This document shows positions 1 to 5,686 of a stretch of 8,861 nucleotides of DNA, piece after piece (within the stretch, counting starts at the first letter, position 1; each line of letters starts with the position of its first letter). Position numbers and translations under genes: made by a program. The DNA comes from Candidatus Jordarchaeia archaeon (GTDB lineage Archaea > Asgardarchaeota > Jordiarchaeia > Jordiarchaeales > Freyrarchaeaceae): contig JAHAWR010000063.1 in the NCBI GenBank assembly GCA_018383835.1, forward strand, positions 1 to 8,861, in the 5' to 3' direction. The notes under the pieces were generated by a model. That model had not been told where the DNA came from. It did not search any database and was given only the letters and a program-made list of their open reading frames with translations.

Positions 1-1
1 A

Positions 2-241
2 GATGGGGATATTGTCAAAATAATAACTCCCAGGTCGCCCAAAAACGGCCTGAAAATGAGGGCTAAACTAACTGTGCGTATTCATCCGAAGATAGTATTT
101 GTGCCAACCCACACGGGTCCGAAGGCGATAAGTGAAGATTTTCGAAACGAGGGTGTAATGCTTGTAACATCCACGGCTGAAGATCCATACACAAGAATGG
201 TTGGATACAGCACAAATGCTTGTAGGGTTGAGAAGGTGTAG
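2..241 (+). CDS. Molybdopterin oxidoreductase, C-terminal end (partial, continues left of window)
   Basis: The reading frame is open from base 2 to the TAG at 239-241, giving about 79 residues; the start lies outside the window. It reads as the molybdopterin-dinucleotide-binding domain that closes DMSO-reductase-family catalytic subunits. It begins with a G-D-I-V-K-I strand, then a basic P-R-S-P-K loop, a hydrophobic V-F-V-P-T-H-T-G segment matching the family's P-x-H-x-G element, and an A-E-D-P-Y-T-R-M stretch like the DP(I/V)xG region before the last strand (C-R-V-E-K-V). An internal ATG at 56 is not a real start because the domain fold begins before it. The next gene, a [4Fe-4S] subunit, starts 3 bases after the stop, as in catalytic/electron-transfer pairs. 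Substrate cannot be told from this fragment. Confidence 0.85.
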   Translation, partial: DGDIVKIITPRSPKNGLKMRAKLTVRIHPKIVFVPTHTGPKAISEDFRNEGVMLVTSTAEDPYTRMVGYSTNACRVEKV

Positions 242-244
242 GAT

Positions 245-1117
245 ATGGAAAAAGTGTATGGAATACTTGTTGATGTGGATGAATGTATCGGGTGTCATGC
301 CTGCGAAGTTGCATGCAAAAATTCTCATGAGTTTCCAATAGAAATCATGGTGCAACGTGTTGTTTCCGTTGAAGAAGGCGAATTTCCGTCGGTTAAAGCT
401 CTGCATTCGCCCGTTGAGAGGTGCATGCACTGTCTAGAACCCGCTTGCGTTTCAGCCTGCCCATTTGGTGCAATAACAAAAACTGAGCATGGACCCGTAG
501 TTATAGATCATGAAAAATGCACTGGATGTCAGCTATGCGTTAAAGCTTGTCCATGGAACATTCCGAAGCTCAGCATAGAAACAAAGAAAGTTTACAAATG
601 CGATTTTTGCTACAGTAGGCTTCAAGAGGGCTTATCCCCAGCGTGTGTCGAAGTTTGCCCGGTCGGAGCGTTAAAATTTGGAGACCGCGAAGAATTGCTC
701 AAAGAAGCCAAAGCCAAGAAAAAATACATTTACGGCGAAGTTGAGGCTGGAGGCACATCGCTTATTTACGCTTCGAATGAGCCTTTAACAAAGATAGGCT
801 TACCCAAACTGTTTCCAGAAGAATTAGAAATTTTAGCTGTTAACCCAGATGCACAGAGAGCCTTTAGCGAATTTCGTTCAACAATCTTAAGAGGCGATAA
901 AATATTATCGCGAAAGGTCAAACGACTTCTCACAATTGTTGCATATGCAGTGGCTGGTTGCGAAGAATGCGTTGAAGAATGCACAAAAGAGGCACTTTCA
1001 GAAGGAATAAAAAGAAATGAAATACTTGATGCTCTCACAGTTGCGTGTCTTGTAAGAGGAGACTCGGCGCTAAATACTTGTAAAAGAGCATTCAAGATTC
1101 TCAAAGAAAAAGTTTAA
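245..1117 (+). CDS. Four-cluster [4Fe-4S] electron-transfer subunit fused to a CMD/AhpD-like domain
   Basis: This 290-residue protein starts at ATG 245, with GGTG at 235-238 as ribosome binding site inside the end of the preceding gene. Residues 1-185 are a DmsB/HycB/NrfC-type ferredoxin subunit with sixteen cysteines in four groups: C14/17/20/24, C60/63/68/72, C92/95/98/102 and C119/122/134/138. It would pass electrons to or from the molybdopterin subunit encoded just upstream. After the usual family ending (G-G-T-S-L-I-Y around 169-175), residues from about 190 to 290 form an extra domain resembling carboxymuconolactone decarboxylase/AhpD proteins. Its features are A-V-A-G-C-E-E-C at 235-242, then A-L-S-E-G-I and E-I-L-D-A-L. 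The AhpD pattern is CxxCxxxH; here it is C239-x2-C242-x3-C246, so the histidine position holds cysteine. The gene is intact, unlike everything immediately downstream. The four-cluster assignment is firm. The CMD assignment rests on motif and helix pattern and is probable. Confidence 0.9.
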   Translation: MEKVYGILVDVDECIGCHACEVACKNSHEFPIEIMVQRVVSVEEGEFPSVKALHSPVERCMHCLEPACVSACPFGAITKTEHGPVVIDHEKCTGCQLCVKACPWNIPKLSIETKKVYKCDFCYSRLQEGLSPACVEVCPVGALKFGDREELLKEAKAKKKYIYGEVEAGGTSLIYASNEPLTKIGLPKLFPEELEILAVNPDAQRAFSEFRSTILRGDKILSRKVKRLLTIVAYAVAGCEECVEECTKEALSEGIKRNEILDALTVACLVRGDSALNTCKRAFKILKEKV

Positions 1118-1131
1118 GGTCTCTCTTTAAA

Positions 1132-1136
1132 GGTGA
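1132..1136 (+). promoter_or_regulatory. Ribosome binding site GGTGA selecting a TTG start
   Basis: GGTGA lies 7 bases before TTG at 1144. No ATG or GTG in the same frame fits better, so this site supports a TTG start for the CMD-family pseudogene. Confidence 0.6.
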
Positions 1137-1143
1137 GATTAAA

Positions 1144-1504
1144 TTGGCGGAGAAAAAAACTTTAAAGAAACTTGAAGCATTTAAAGAGGAATTCGGCAAA
1201 ATACCAGATCCAGTGGCTTTTATAAAAGAAAAAGACGAAGAACTCTGCAATGCCTTCTTAGGGCTTCATGAACTTACAGTAAATGAGGGAGCTATATCGA
1301 AAAAGCTAAAATTTTTTGATGCATGCAGCCATAACCGCATCATTACACGATGTTGAAGCAACTGTGATGCATCTCACAGGCGCTGTGAAGGCGGGCGCTA
1401 CTGATAAGGAGATTCTTGAAACAGCCTTCACGATAATTCCAGTGGCGGGAATGCCAGCTTTCGCTGTTTTTCTTAATGCCCTTAAAAGAGTAATGCCAGA
1501 ATGA
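1144..1504 (+). pseudogene. Stand-alone CMD-family protein, frameshifted in a T run
   Basis: Two overlapping frames make one protein. The first runs from TTG 1144 through K-E-K-D-E-E-L-C-N-A-F-L-G-L-H, and the second ends with a domain including A-V-K-A-G-A-T-D-K-E-I-L-E-T at the TGA 1502-1504. They join if one T is removed from the six-T run at 1312-1317, which turns K-F-F-D-A into K-F-L-M-H-A-A-I and restores about 119 residues, a normal length for a single CMD domain. The G-A-T-x-K-E-I-L-E element is typical of the family. The redox cysteines are absent: positions aligned with CxxC read D and A, while the histidine (V-M-H) is kept. It starts 26 bases after the fused FeS/CMD gene in the same direction. 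The homopolymer position makes a sequencing error possible, but the downstream genes are broken too. Confidence 0.7.
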
Positions 1505-1505
1505 A

Positions 1506-1510
1506 GGTGA
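1506..1510 (+). promoter_or_regulatory. Ribosome binding site GGTGA for the DUF1805 gene
   Basis: GGTGA ends 6 bases before ATG 1517 and supports that start. It overlaps the end of the preceding CMD pseudogene, consistent with an operon. Confidence 0.6.
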
Positions 1511-1516
1511 CCTTGA

Positions 1517-1821
1517 ATGATTGAAATCAAGCTTCTAAATACCCGGTCAGGAGCTGCAGTGGTGTTGAGATAAGAAATCCAGAAGCGCTTGAAAAGGCAG
1601 CTGCCATAGTGGTAATAGCGAAAAGTGGTCTTTTGGTCTGCGGTAATTTTGACATAAATGAGCTTGAAAAAAGAAATGTAACTGCAGCCAGAATAGTTGG
1701 CTTAACAAAAATTGAAGATGTTCTGCAAAGAAATGTTGTTTCTGTCACATCACGGGCTAAGGCTTTAGGCGTCGATGTGGGCATGTCTGGCAGTGATGCT
1801 CTTGAGAAAATGAACATCTAA
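1517..1821 (+). pseudogene. DUF1805 (YunC-like) protein, frameshifted
   Basis: From ATG 1517 the frame gives M-I-E-I-K-L-L-N then G-A-A-V-V-L-R and hits TAA at 1571-1573. The rest continues in another frame from about 1570 (I-R-N-P-E-A-L-E-K-A-A-A) to the TAA at 1819-1821. The join needs one added base around 1555-1573, giving about 101 residues, the usual size for this family. The second part matches DUF1805: a hydrophobic strand, then L-L-V-C-G-N-F-D-I corresponding to the family's (I/V)-M-C-G-A-L-D, then A-A-R-I-V-G-L-T-K-I-E-D-V-L, and an ending V-G-M-S-G-S-D-A-L-E-K-M like the family's PGMxGxEAL. The biochemical function of DUF1805 is unknown to me. It lies in the row of same-strand genes after the molybdoenzyme. 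Confidence 0.75.
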
Positions 1822-1837
1822 AGTTTATAGTTGAAAA

Positions 1838-1843
1838 GGTGGA
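1838..1843 (+). promoter_or_regulatory. Ribosome binding site GGTGGA deciding the DGC-protein start
   Basis: GGTGGA abuts GTG 1844 but lies 9 bases before ATG 1853, so ATG 1853 is the likelier start. Confidence 0.55.
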
Positions 1844-1852
1844 GTGAAAATT

Positions 1853-2040
1853 ATGGAGAATGAAGGGAAAAAGGAACCTAAAATACTTGAAGATTATTAT
1901 AAGGCTGCTGAGCATGAAAATGTAATTTGGGTTTGCGATGGAGCTGCAAACGTGGGTCAAGTGGGACAAGCGGTTGGTATTTTTCTCACAAACTTAGATA
2001 AGGGACGCATGTGCTGTACAGTAGCCGTTGCAGCGTGCTC
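1853..2040 (+). pseudogene. DGC-domain putative zinc-binding protein, 3'-truncated
   Basis: From ATG 1853 about 62 recognisable residues are present. After an acidic/basic start the protein reads V-I-W-V-C-D-G-A-A-N-V-G-Q-V-G-Q-A-V and later K-G-R-M-C-C-T-V-A-V-A-A. This matches the N-terminal half of the DGC family (PF08859), where a strand ending in C-(S/D)-G-A-x-x-V-G precedes a second M-x-C-L strand. The second half, which holds the name-giving D-G-C motif and its following cysteine, is missing. Beyond about 2040 the frame runs through unrelated sequence (S-S-A-R-H-S-G-D-Y) to TAG at 2084-2086. The break coincides with the AGCGCGCGC sequence at 2042-2050. The protein as encoded would lack key metal-binding residues and is probably dead. 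Family function is poorly known. Confidence 0.65.
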
Positions 2041-2041
2041 T

Positions 2042-2050
2042 AGCGCGCGC
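2042..2050 (+). repeat. Left copy of a 9-base inverted repeat (AGCGCGCGC) at a gene break
   Basis: AGCGCGCGC here is the reverse complement of GCGCGCGCT at 2469-2477. It sits where the + strand DGC gene and the - strand NifX-like gene are both truncated. The 8-base core is its own reverse complement, so the pair can also be read as direct repeats (CTCTaGCGCGCGC against CTCTGCGCGCGC). Confidence 0.6.
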
Positions 2051-2274
2051 CACTCCGGTGATTACGGCGTTAGGTTTGAATTGTAGTAGGCGATCTGGTG
2101 GGCGTCCAGTCCCGCCGAAATGCTCACTTTCGTTGGACACTGCTTGGACGTTTGAAATGCCGCCGTTTTCGTTTAACTCTATGACAATGAAGTATGGTGC
2201 CCCCAAAATGCTCCGATAACCTTGCATTAAGCCCATTTCCATCTTCAGCTGGAATAACTATTCTCTCCCTTCAC
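2043..2274 (-). pseudogene. NifX/NifB-type (PF02579) cofactor-binding protein, frameshifted and truncated
   Basis: Read on the - strand, a strong GGAGGTGA (bases 2286-2279) precedes GTG at 2274 by 4 bases. The protein can be pieced together from three frames. V-K-G-E comes first; one base later I-V-I-P-A-E-D-G-N-G-L-N-A-R-L-S-E-H-F-G follows; after the run of five G at 2204-2200 the third frame gives A-P-Y-F-I-V-I-E-L, S-E-H-F-G-G-T-G and P-N-A-V-I-T-G. This is the pattern of dinitrogenase iron-molybdenum cofactor proteins: IAIP start, LSEHFGxAPYF, the EHxGGG loop, and aVITG. About 75 of roughly 110 residues remain. The last part is lost at the 2042-2050 break. In archaea such proteins often occur outside nitrogen fixation, near Mo/Fe-S genes. 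It opposes its neighbours' direction, as if the block had been inverted. Confidence 0.7.
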
Positions 2275-2468
2275 CTTTTCACCTCCTTCTTTTCTAGATG
2301 CTTGTAACGATTTTTCAAGCTTTTTCCGCCTTAACCTCTCAAGCTCTTCGTCATCTGCACGTGCTATGGCTCCCACCGCCTTTGCCTCCAGCCACGCCCT
2401 CTGCCCGTCCCCATTCCGAAATGCCCTCCAACAGTTGGAGCACCTGTCCCTTTTTTTAGTTCTCCTCT
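2245..2468 (-). pseudogene. Unrecognised open frame fragment upstream of the NifX-like gene
   Basis: On the - strand one frame is open from the right repeat (2469) to TGA at 2247-2245, without an obvious start codon. It reads D-R-C-S-N-C-W-R-A-F-R-N-G-D, then A-K-A-V-G-A-I-A-R-A-D-D-E-E-L-E-R-L-R-R-K-K-L-E-K-S-L. The last part is a charged helix that looks coding. A second frame across 2455-2375 gives a glycine-rich G-T-G-A-P-T-V-G-G-H-F-G-M-G-T-G-R-G-R-G-W. This recalls the small glycine-rich DUF5320 proteins often found next to PF02579 genes. The true gene may switch between the two frames near 2400. Neither assignment is firm. It is probably a truncated, frameshifted remnant co-transcribed with the NifX-like gene. 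Confidence 0.35.
2279..2286 (-). promoter_or_regulatory. Strong ribosome binding site GGAGGTGA
   Basis: On the - strand GGAGGTGA lies 4 bases before GTG 2274. It fixes the start of the NifX-like pseudogene despite its later frame changes. Confidence 0.7.
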
Positions 2469-2477
2469 GCGCGCGCT
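2469..2477 (+). repeat. Right copy of the inverted repeat (GCGCGCGCT)
   Basis: This is the reverse complement of AGCGCGCGC at 2042-2050. Between the two copies lie 418 bases carrying only - strand coding remnants. Directly to the right a + strand coding remnant begins. Confidence 0.6.
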
Positions 2478-2717
2478 GTCAAAAGCTTAAAACAGTGGAT
2501 TTGAAGTCTGTGGAGTTTCACTCTAAGCGCGGGGACTTTGACAATTGGATTAGGACAACTATAGGGGACGCTTATCTTGCAAATGAAGTTAAAAGAGTTG
2601 AAAGAAATTTTAATGGTGAGTAGGCTTAGAACAGCGTTATGCCAAGTCGTGGAAGCACGTGTAGCTGAACTCAGAAAAATCTCAGCCTCAGATGAAACAA
2701 GCATCAGGAGAATGTAA
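2478..2717 (+). pseudogene. C-terminal remnant of a DUF5752-like protein, frameshifted
   Basis: The frame in register with 2477 reads L-K-T-V-D-L-K-S-V-E-F-H-S-K-R-G-D-F-D-N-W-I, then G-D-A-Y-L-A-N-E-V and ends at TAG 2621-2623. A second frame picks up at once with R-L-R-T-A-L-C-Q-V-V-E-A-R-V-A-E-L-R-K and ends at TAA 2715-2717. Removing one base near 2619-2622 joins them into a plausible helical tail of about 79 residues. The S-x-E-F-H...R-G-D-F-x-x-W-I-x...G-D pattern is one I associate with a small helical domain in archaeal proteins (DUF5752-like). That name is tentative. No start codon or N-terminal part is present; the coding signal begins at the right copy of the GCGCGCGC repeat. Confidence 0.5.
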
Positions 2718-2973
2718 ATCCAGAATCCGCCGCTTTGCCCAAATCCCCTTTTTATTTAACGCTTTTGAGAAACATGCGCAGAGTTTCGATTAGTTGCAGT
2801 TAAGGGAAATGTGTTTCTTTGTTAGTTATTAACAGTTTTCTATACTTTTGGTAAAATTACCTATTCTGAGACCACTGCTAAACCTGTTTCATCCTCCATG
2901 TAGCGCAATTTGAATGGTTGGGGAAAGAAAACTGAACCCTAACAGGACTCACATTTTGCCGGCGTCGTTTAAG
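2718..2973. other. Intergenic region between the decaying operon and the methyltransferase
   Basis: No open frame with coding character was found. The stretch is AT-rich around 2740-2860. The right end, read on the - strand, lies downstream of the methyltransferase stop and contains a pyrimidine-rich CAGTTTTCTTTCCCC tract around 2919-2933 that could serve as its terminator. I see no repeat or RNA gene here. Confidence 0.4.
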
Positions 2974-4023
2974 TTATTTCTTTCTTGCCACAACGAAGGA
3001 TGACCTGAATATTTGTATTTTCGTGAATCCTGCTCTTTTAAGCATCTTTTTGAACTCTTCAACTGTGAATCCTCTGTATCCTCCGGCCAGGGCGTAGAAC
3101 ACGTCTTGGGCCGTTACTTCATCCGTCTTCTTTAGGGGTATGCCGACTAGAAGGATTCCTCCTCTTTTTAGTACCCTCGAAAACTCCTCGATTATGCGCT
3201 GTACGCTACTGTACCATTGGAGCACTTGGAACGTGTATACCACGTCCACGGATGCATCCTCGAGGGGGAATTTTTCTTTCACGTACGGGTCGAGGGTTAC
3301 GAATGAAACGTTCTCCAGCTCGAAGAGCCTCCTGACCTCACCGTTAACGTTGACCTCTTTCTGCATGCACTCGTCAACCACTTGGGGGTAGAAGTCGGCC
3401 GCTATGAGTCTGCAGTCGTAGTCGAGGAATTCGAGTATCAGGGCTGGCTCAGTGCCGAAGCGGCATCCAACGTCGAGCACAGTCTTCCCCCTAAGTCTCC
3501 CTTTACCGCCCATAACGAGTAGCATCTCGCGTCCCAGCTTGAATATGCTGCTCTTGTCATGCCAGTAGTATGTTAGAGCTACTTCAGGGGATGACCTGTC
3601 CTTCTCGGCGCCTTTAAGCACCTCGACAGCTGTCTTGGGCAAGTATGTTTCAGCCGCACGGTAAACCACGTCCTCATCTTCAAAGTAGTCGATCTGGCCT
3701 TTGAGCGCCTTTACTCTTGCAACCCCACTCCGGTCAACCTTGAAACCATCTTCGTCAGCTTGCAGTACTCCGCCCTTAACAGCGACCTCTAAAAGTTTTC
3801 TGAGCACGTCCTCCCTCCTCACCCCACCTACAAACTCCTTGACTTCTTCGAAACTCCTAGGATCCTCCAAAAACGAGAGCAGCCCAATCTTTTCCATTAT
3901 GAGAGTCAGGTAGCTGGTGTAAGTTATTTGGGCCAGCTCCTCAGCGCTCCAGAAGCGTCCAAGCCTCTCCCTAGTCTTATAGTAGAGCCTCAGCATCAAG
4001 AAAGGGACTAATAAATGGCACAC
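2974..4023 (-). CDS. SAM-dependent class I methyltransferase with N-terminal winged-helix-like region
   Basis: The 349-residue protein starts at GTG 4023, chosen because AGGAGG (4035-4030) lies 6 bases upstream. Residues 180-290 hold a Rossmann methyltransferase core. Motif I is V-L-D-V-G-C-R-F-G-T (182-191), the acidic residue ending strand 2 is D210 in A-A-D, and a motif IV region D-V-V-Y-T-F-Q-V-L-Q-W lies near 250-260. This is followed by E-E-F-S-R-V-L-K-R-G-G, the usual helix and turn after motif IV. The ending A-G-F-T-K-I-Q-I is also typical. Residues 20-130 are helical with E-E-V-K-E-F-V...D-V-L-R-K-L-L-E-V-A-V-K-G-G-V-L, resembling the winged-helix dimerisation region of O-methyltransferases. 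The substrate is unknown. It follows the CxxC protein by 10 bases and its ribosome binding site overlaps that gene's stop codon, so the two are probably translationally coupled. Confidence 0.85.
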   Translation of the reverse strand: MCHLLVPFLMLRLYYKTRERLGRFWSAEELAQITYTSYLTLIMEKIGLLSFLEDPRSFEEVKEFVGGVRREDVLRKLLEVAVKGGVLQADEDGFKVDRSGVARVKALKGQIDYFEDEDVVYRAAETYLPKTAVEVLKGAEKDRSSPEVALTYYWHDKSSIFKLGREMLLVMGGKGRLRGKTVLDVGCRFGTEPALILEFLDYDCRLIAADFYPQVVDECMQKEVNVNGEVRRLFELENVSFVTLDPYVKEKFPLEDASVDVVYTFQVLQWYSSVQRIIEEFSRVLKRGGILLVGIPLKKTDEVTAQDVFYALAGGYRGFTVEEFKKMLKRAGFTKIQIFRSSFVVARKK

Positions 4024-4029
4024 TTGTTT

Positions 4030-4035
4030 CCTCCT
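4030..4035 (-). promoter_or_regulatory. Ribosome binding site AGGAGG overlapping the upstream stop codon
   Basis: On the - strand AGGAGG occupies 4035-4030. It overlaps the TAG (4036-4034) of the upstream gene and sits 6 bases before GTG 4023. This supports both the GTG start and coupled translation. Confidence 0.7.
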
Positions 4036-4924
4036 ACTCTACTACTTTTATTATGTTTAGGTTCTTGAGCAGCCTGTACGTCTTTAAAAGCTTTACCATC
4101 TCTCTTATCCCGCTCGCGGAGAGGACGAGGAAGTCGACCGCAGCCTCATAGTCCACCGATGATAGGAGCTCGACGAGCTCCCCCCCGAACGGAACAGGCG
4201 ACAACATTACGAGATCCAAGTTTATTGAGACAGTTTTGCCTAGATCACCCACCAGCCTAGTGGCGTCTAACGCTATGTATGGGTCGTCGGCGCTTGCCTC
4301 TAGGACTGACAGGAAAATTCTCTGAAAAGCAGGGTCAGCTGAAACATTGCTCCCCCTAAACTCCCTCACTAGAACGGCTAAGCGGTTGAAGACCTCGTCC
4401 CTCCACAGTTCACTCCGCTTCACCACGACCACGTTGTCCCCGTGAGCCAAAACCCAGTATTCTCTCCCATCCACGATGTACTTAGCCGTCCGACCCCCCT
4501 CAGCTAGAGGGATGAAGCTCAAGGCGTCATCCCGCCAGTTAACATCGCAGTAAACCCGTCGTCTCCTATTGATGAAGAGGGCGTCAAAGGACGAGCTCAG
4601 AACGGGGAAATATGGCGTCTCCCGCCTCCAGACAGTGACTCCTTCCGGGGCTTGCATCCATGGGACAGCCTTAACCTCGACCACATCCCCCTTACCATTC
4701 AACGAAACTTCCAGCAAGTGGCTCCTATGGTCGAAGAAGAAGGAGACTACGCCTCCAACTTCCTTCTCTTGGAGAAGCCTGTACTTCTCCTTGTCGATGA
4801 AAACCTTATAGTTATAACTTTCATTGCATGCTGGACAAAAAACAGCGAAGGAGAGCTGGAAGGTTTCTCCCATAAGACCCACGCTCTTTATCAACATGAT
4901 AAACGTCAAATACACTTCTCCCAT
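4034..4924 (-). CDS. Uncharacterised protein with N-terminal CxxC knuckle
   Basis: I do not recognise this 296-residue protein. It has a single C-P-A-C pair (C30/C33) in F-A-V-F-C-P-A-C-N-E-S-Y-N-Y. A beta-rich stretch follows (V-V-S-F-F-F-D-H-R-S-H-L-L-E-V-S-L, about residues 59-75). The middle is mixed, with a W-R-R-E-T-P-Y-F-P-V segment. The C-terminal half is helical (about 180-296) and contains repeated leucine-rich helices and the hydrophobic F-L-V-L-S-A-S-G-I. There is no signal peptide and no clear membrane helix, so it is probably cytoplasmic. The start is uncertain: ATG 4924 lies only about 23 bases from a TATA-like box, so ATG 4897 or ATG 4873 (M-G-E-T-F-Q, just before the knuckle) may be used instead. 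It precedes the methyltransferase in what looks like a two-gene operon; a partner or substrate role for that enzyme is speculation. Confidence 0.7.
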   Translation of the reverse strand: MGEVYLTFIMLIKSVGLMGETFQLSFAVFCPACNESYNYKVFIDKEKYRLLQEKEVGGVVSFFFDHRSHLLEVSLNGKGDVVEVKAVPWMQAPEGVTVWRRETPYFPVLSSSFDALFINRRRRVYCDVNWRDDALSFIPLAEGGRTAKYIVDGREYWVLAHGDNVVVVKRSELWRDEVFNRLAVLVREFRGSNVSADPAFQRIFLSVLEASADDPYIALDATRLVGDLGKTVSINLDLVMLSPVPFGGELVELLSSVDYEAAVDFLVLSASGIREMVKLLKTYRLLKNLNIIKVVE

Positions 4925-4937
4925 TGTTTTCTTCCTT

Positions 4938-4953
4938 CCTTAATTAATAAATT
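4938..4953 (-). promoter_or_regulatory. TATA-like promoter for the CxxC protein/methyltransferase unit
   Basis: The - strand reads TAAATTTATTAATTAA here. Its centre is about 23 bases from ATG 4924, which would place transcription start within a few bases of that codon. Confidence 0.45.
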
Positions 4954-5051
4954 TAACCTCTCCAGGAGCATTAATAATAAAAGGCAATATGAATTGAGAA
5001 AACTCCAAAAATTAAGTTCACGACATGTTAATAGCTTCAAGATTATCATTT

Positions 5052-5297
5052 TTATGTATTCTTCTTAATATAAATTCTGAAGACCGGCCCCTCTTCGATG
5101 AGCCCGACGACTTCGTGCCCCTCTCTTTCAGCCAGCCTTTGAAGGTTCTTCTTAGACGGGGGGCAGTCGCAAACGACCTCCAGCACCTCCCCCGGCGCCA
5201 TTTCCTTGAGCTTATCTCTCACCCTTATCACGGGCACCGGGCAAACCTCGCCTTTCAAGTCAATCCTTTGAGCAACCGCCCAGTCCTTTCCACTCAT
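5052..5297 (-). CDS. tusA: TusA-family sulfur-carrier protein
   Basis: This is a small TusA/SirA-type protein that carries persulfide sulfur on a cysteine in the cytoplasm. ATG 5297 is preferred over the in-frame ATG at 5306, because the only ribosome binding site (GAGGGGG, 5313-5307) touches the latter but lies 9 bases before the former. This gives 81 residues, normal for the family. After I-D-L-K-G-E the signature C-P-V-P-V-I-R-V-R-D-K-L carries the active cysteine (C19). The ending has V-V-C-D-C-P-P-S-K-K-N-L, with a second cysteine pair (C43/C45) seen in many archaeal/anaerobe members, then the G-H-E-V-V-G strand. It follows the DsrE-like gene by a few bases. Likely partners are that protein and an unseen sulfur donor; the acceptor is unknown. 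Confidence 0.9.
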   Translation of the reverse strand: MSGKDWAVAQRIDLKGEVCPVPVIRVRDKLKEMAPGEVLEVVCDCPPSKKNLQRLAEREGHEVVGLIEEGPVFRIYIKKNT

Positions 5298-5312
5298 TTC
5301 CAGCATCCCCCT

Positions 5313-5669
5313 CTAGAAGAATATTGTCTGGTCGCTCTCGAGAACCCACTCGACTAGGTCGTTCATTGTGGCCATTTCGACTCCGTCAATGACCTCCTCC
5401 TGCTTTAGCCCTCTAGCGTTAGCACAAACGGAGCACAGTCTAACCCTGACCCCCTCATTGATCGCCTTCATGAGCCACTCTTGGATGTTAGCGTACTCCT
5501 TGGGGTTCTGATCCTTTTTCGCGACATATATTCCGTCCTCTATGAGGAAGAGGTTCACTTTAACGCCCTCAACGGCGCAGGTGAGGGCAAAACGGAGAGC
5601 CGTATAGGGTCTTTCGCGCGTATATGGCCCGCTTCCAAGAATAACCGTTACGGCTCTATCTTTGCTCAC
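5313..5669 (-). CDS. DsrE/DsrF-family sulfur-relay protein
   Basis: The 118-residue protein starts at GTG 5669, with GGAGGG (5681-5676) 6 bases upstream. It has the DsrE/TusD-type fold pattern: a first strand T-V-I-L-G-S-G-P-Y-T, helix T-A-L-R-F-A-L-T-C-A-V-E, strand V-N-L-F-L-I-E-D-G-I-Y, then V-R-L-C-S-V-C-A-N-A-R-G with C79/C82, and G-V-E-M-A-T-M-N-D-L-V-E-W-V at the end. In relatives a cysteine at the C79/C82 position takes part in sulfur transfer. The pairing with tusA and divergence from a TSUP exporter point to a cytoplasmic persulfide relay, but the end product is not shown by the sequence. A palindrome at the predicted transcription start suggests repression. Confidence 0.85.
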   Translation of the reverse strand: MSKDRAVTVILGSGPYTRERPYTALRFALTCAVEGVKVNLFLIEDGIYVAKKDQNPKEYANIQEWLMKAINEGVRVRLCSVCANARGLKQEEVIDGVEMATMNDLVEWVLESDQTIFF

Positions 5670-5675
5670 GTCTAA

Positions 5676-5681
5676 CCCTCC
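5676..5681 (-). promoter_or_regulatory. Ribosome binding site GGAGGG fixing the DsrE-like GTG start
   Basis: On the - strand GGAGGG is followed after 6 bases by GTG 5669. No ATG is available nearby in this frame. Confidence 0.65.
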
Positions 5682-5686
5682 AGCTC

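Noticed and set aside
68..430. Open frames of 91 and 120 codons on the - strand at the left edge
   Set aside because: They are antisense shadows of the oxidoreductase end and the FeS subunit, whose cysteine pattern proves the + strand frame.
4652..5068. 138-codon open frame on the + strand opposite the CxxC protein
   Set aside because: It is antisense to a better-supported gene, lacks a ribosome binding site and runs into AT-rich intergenic sequence.
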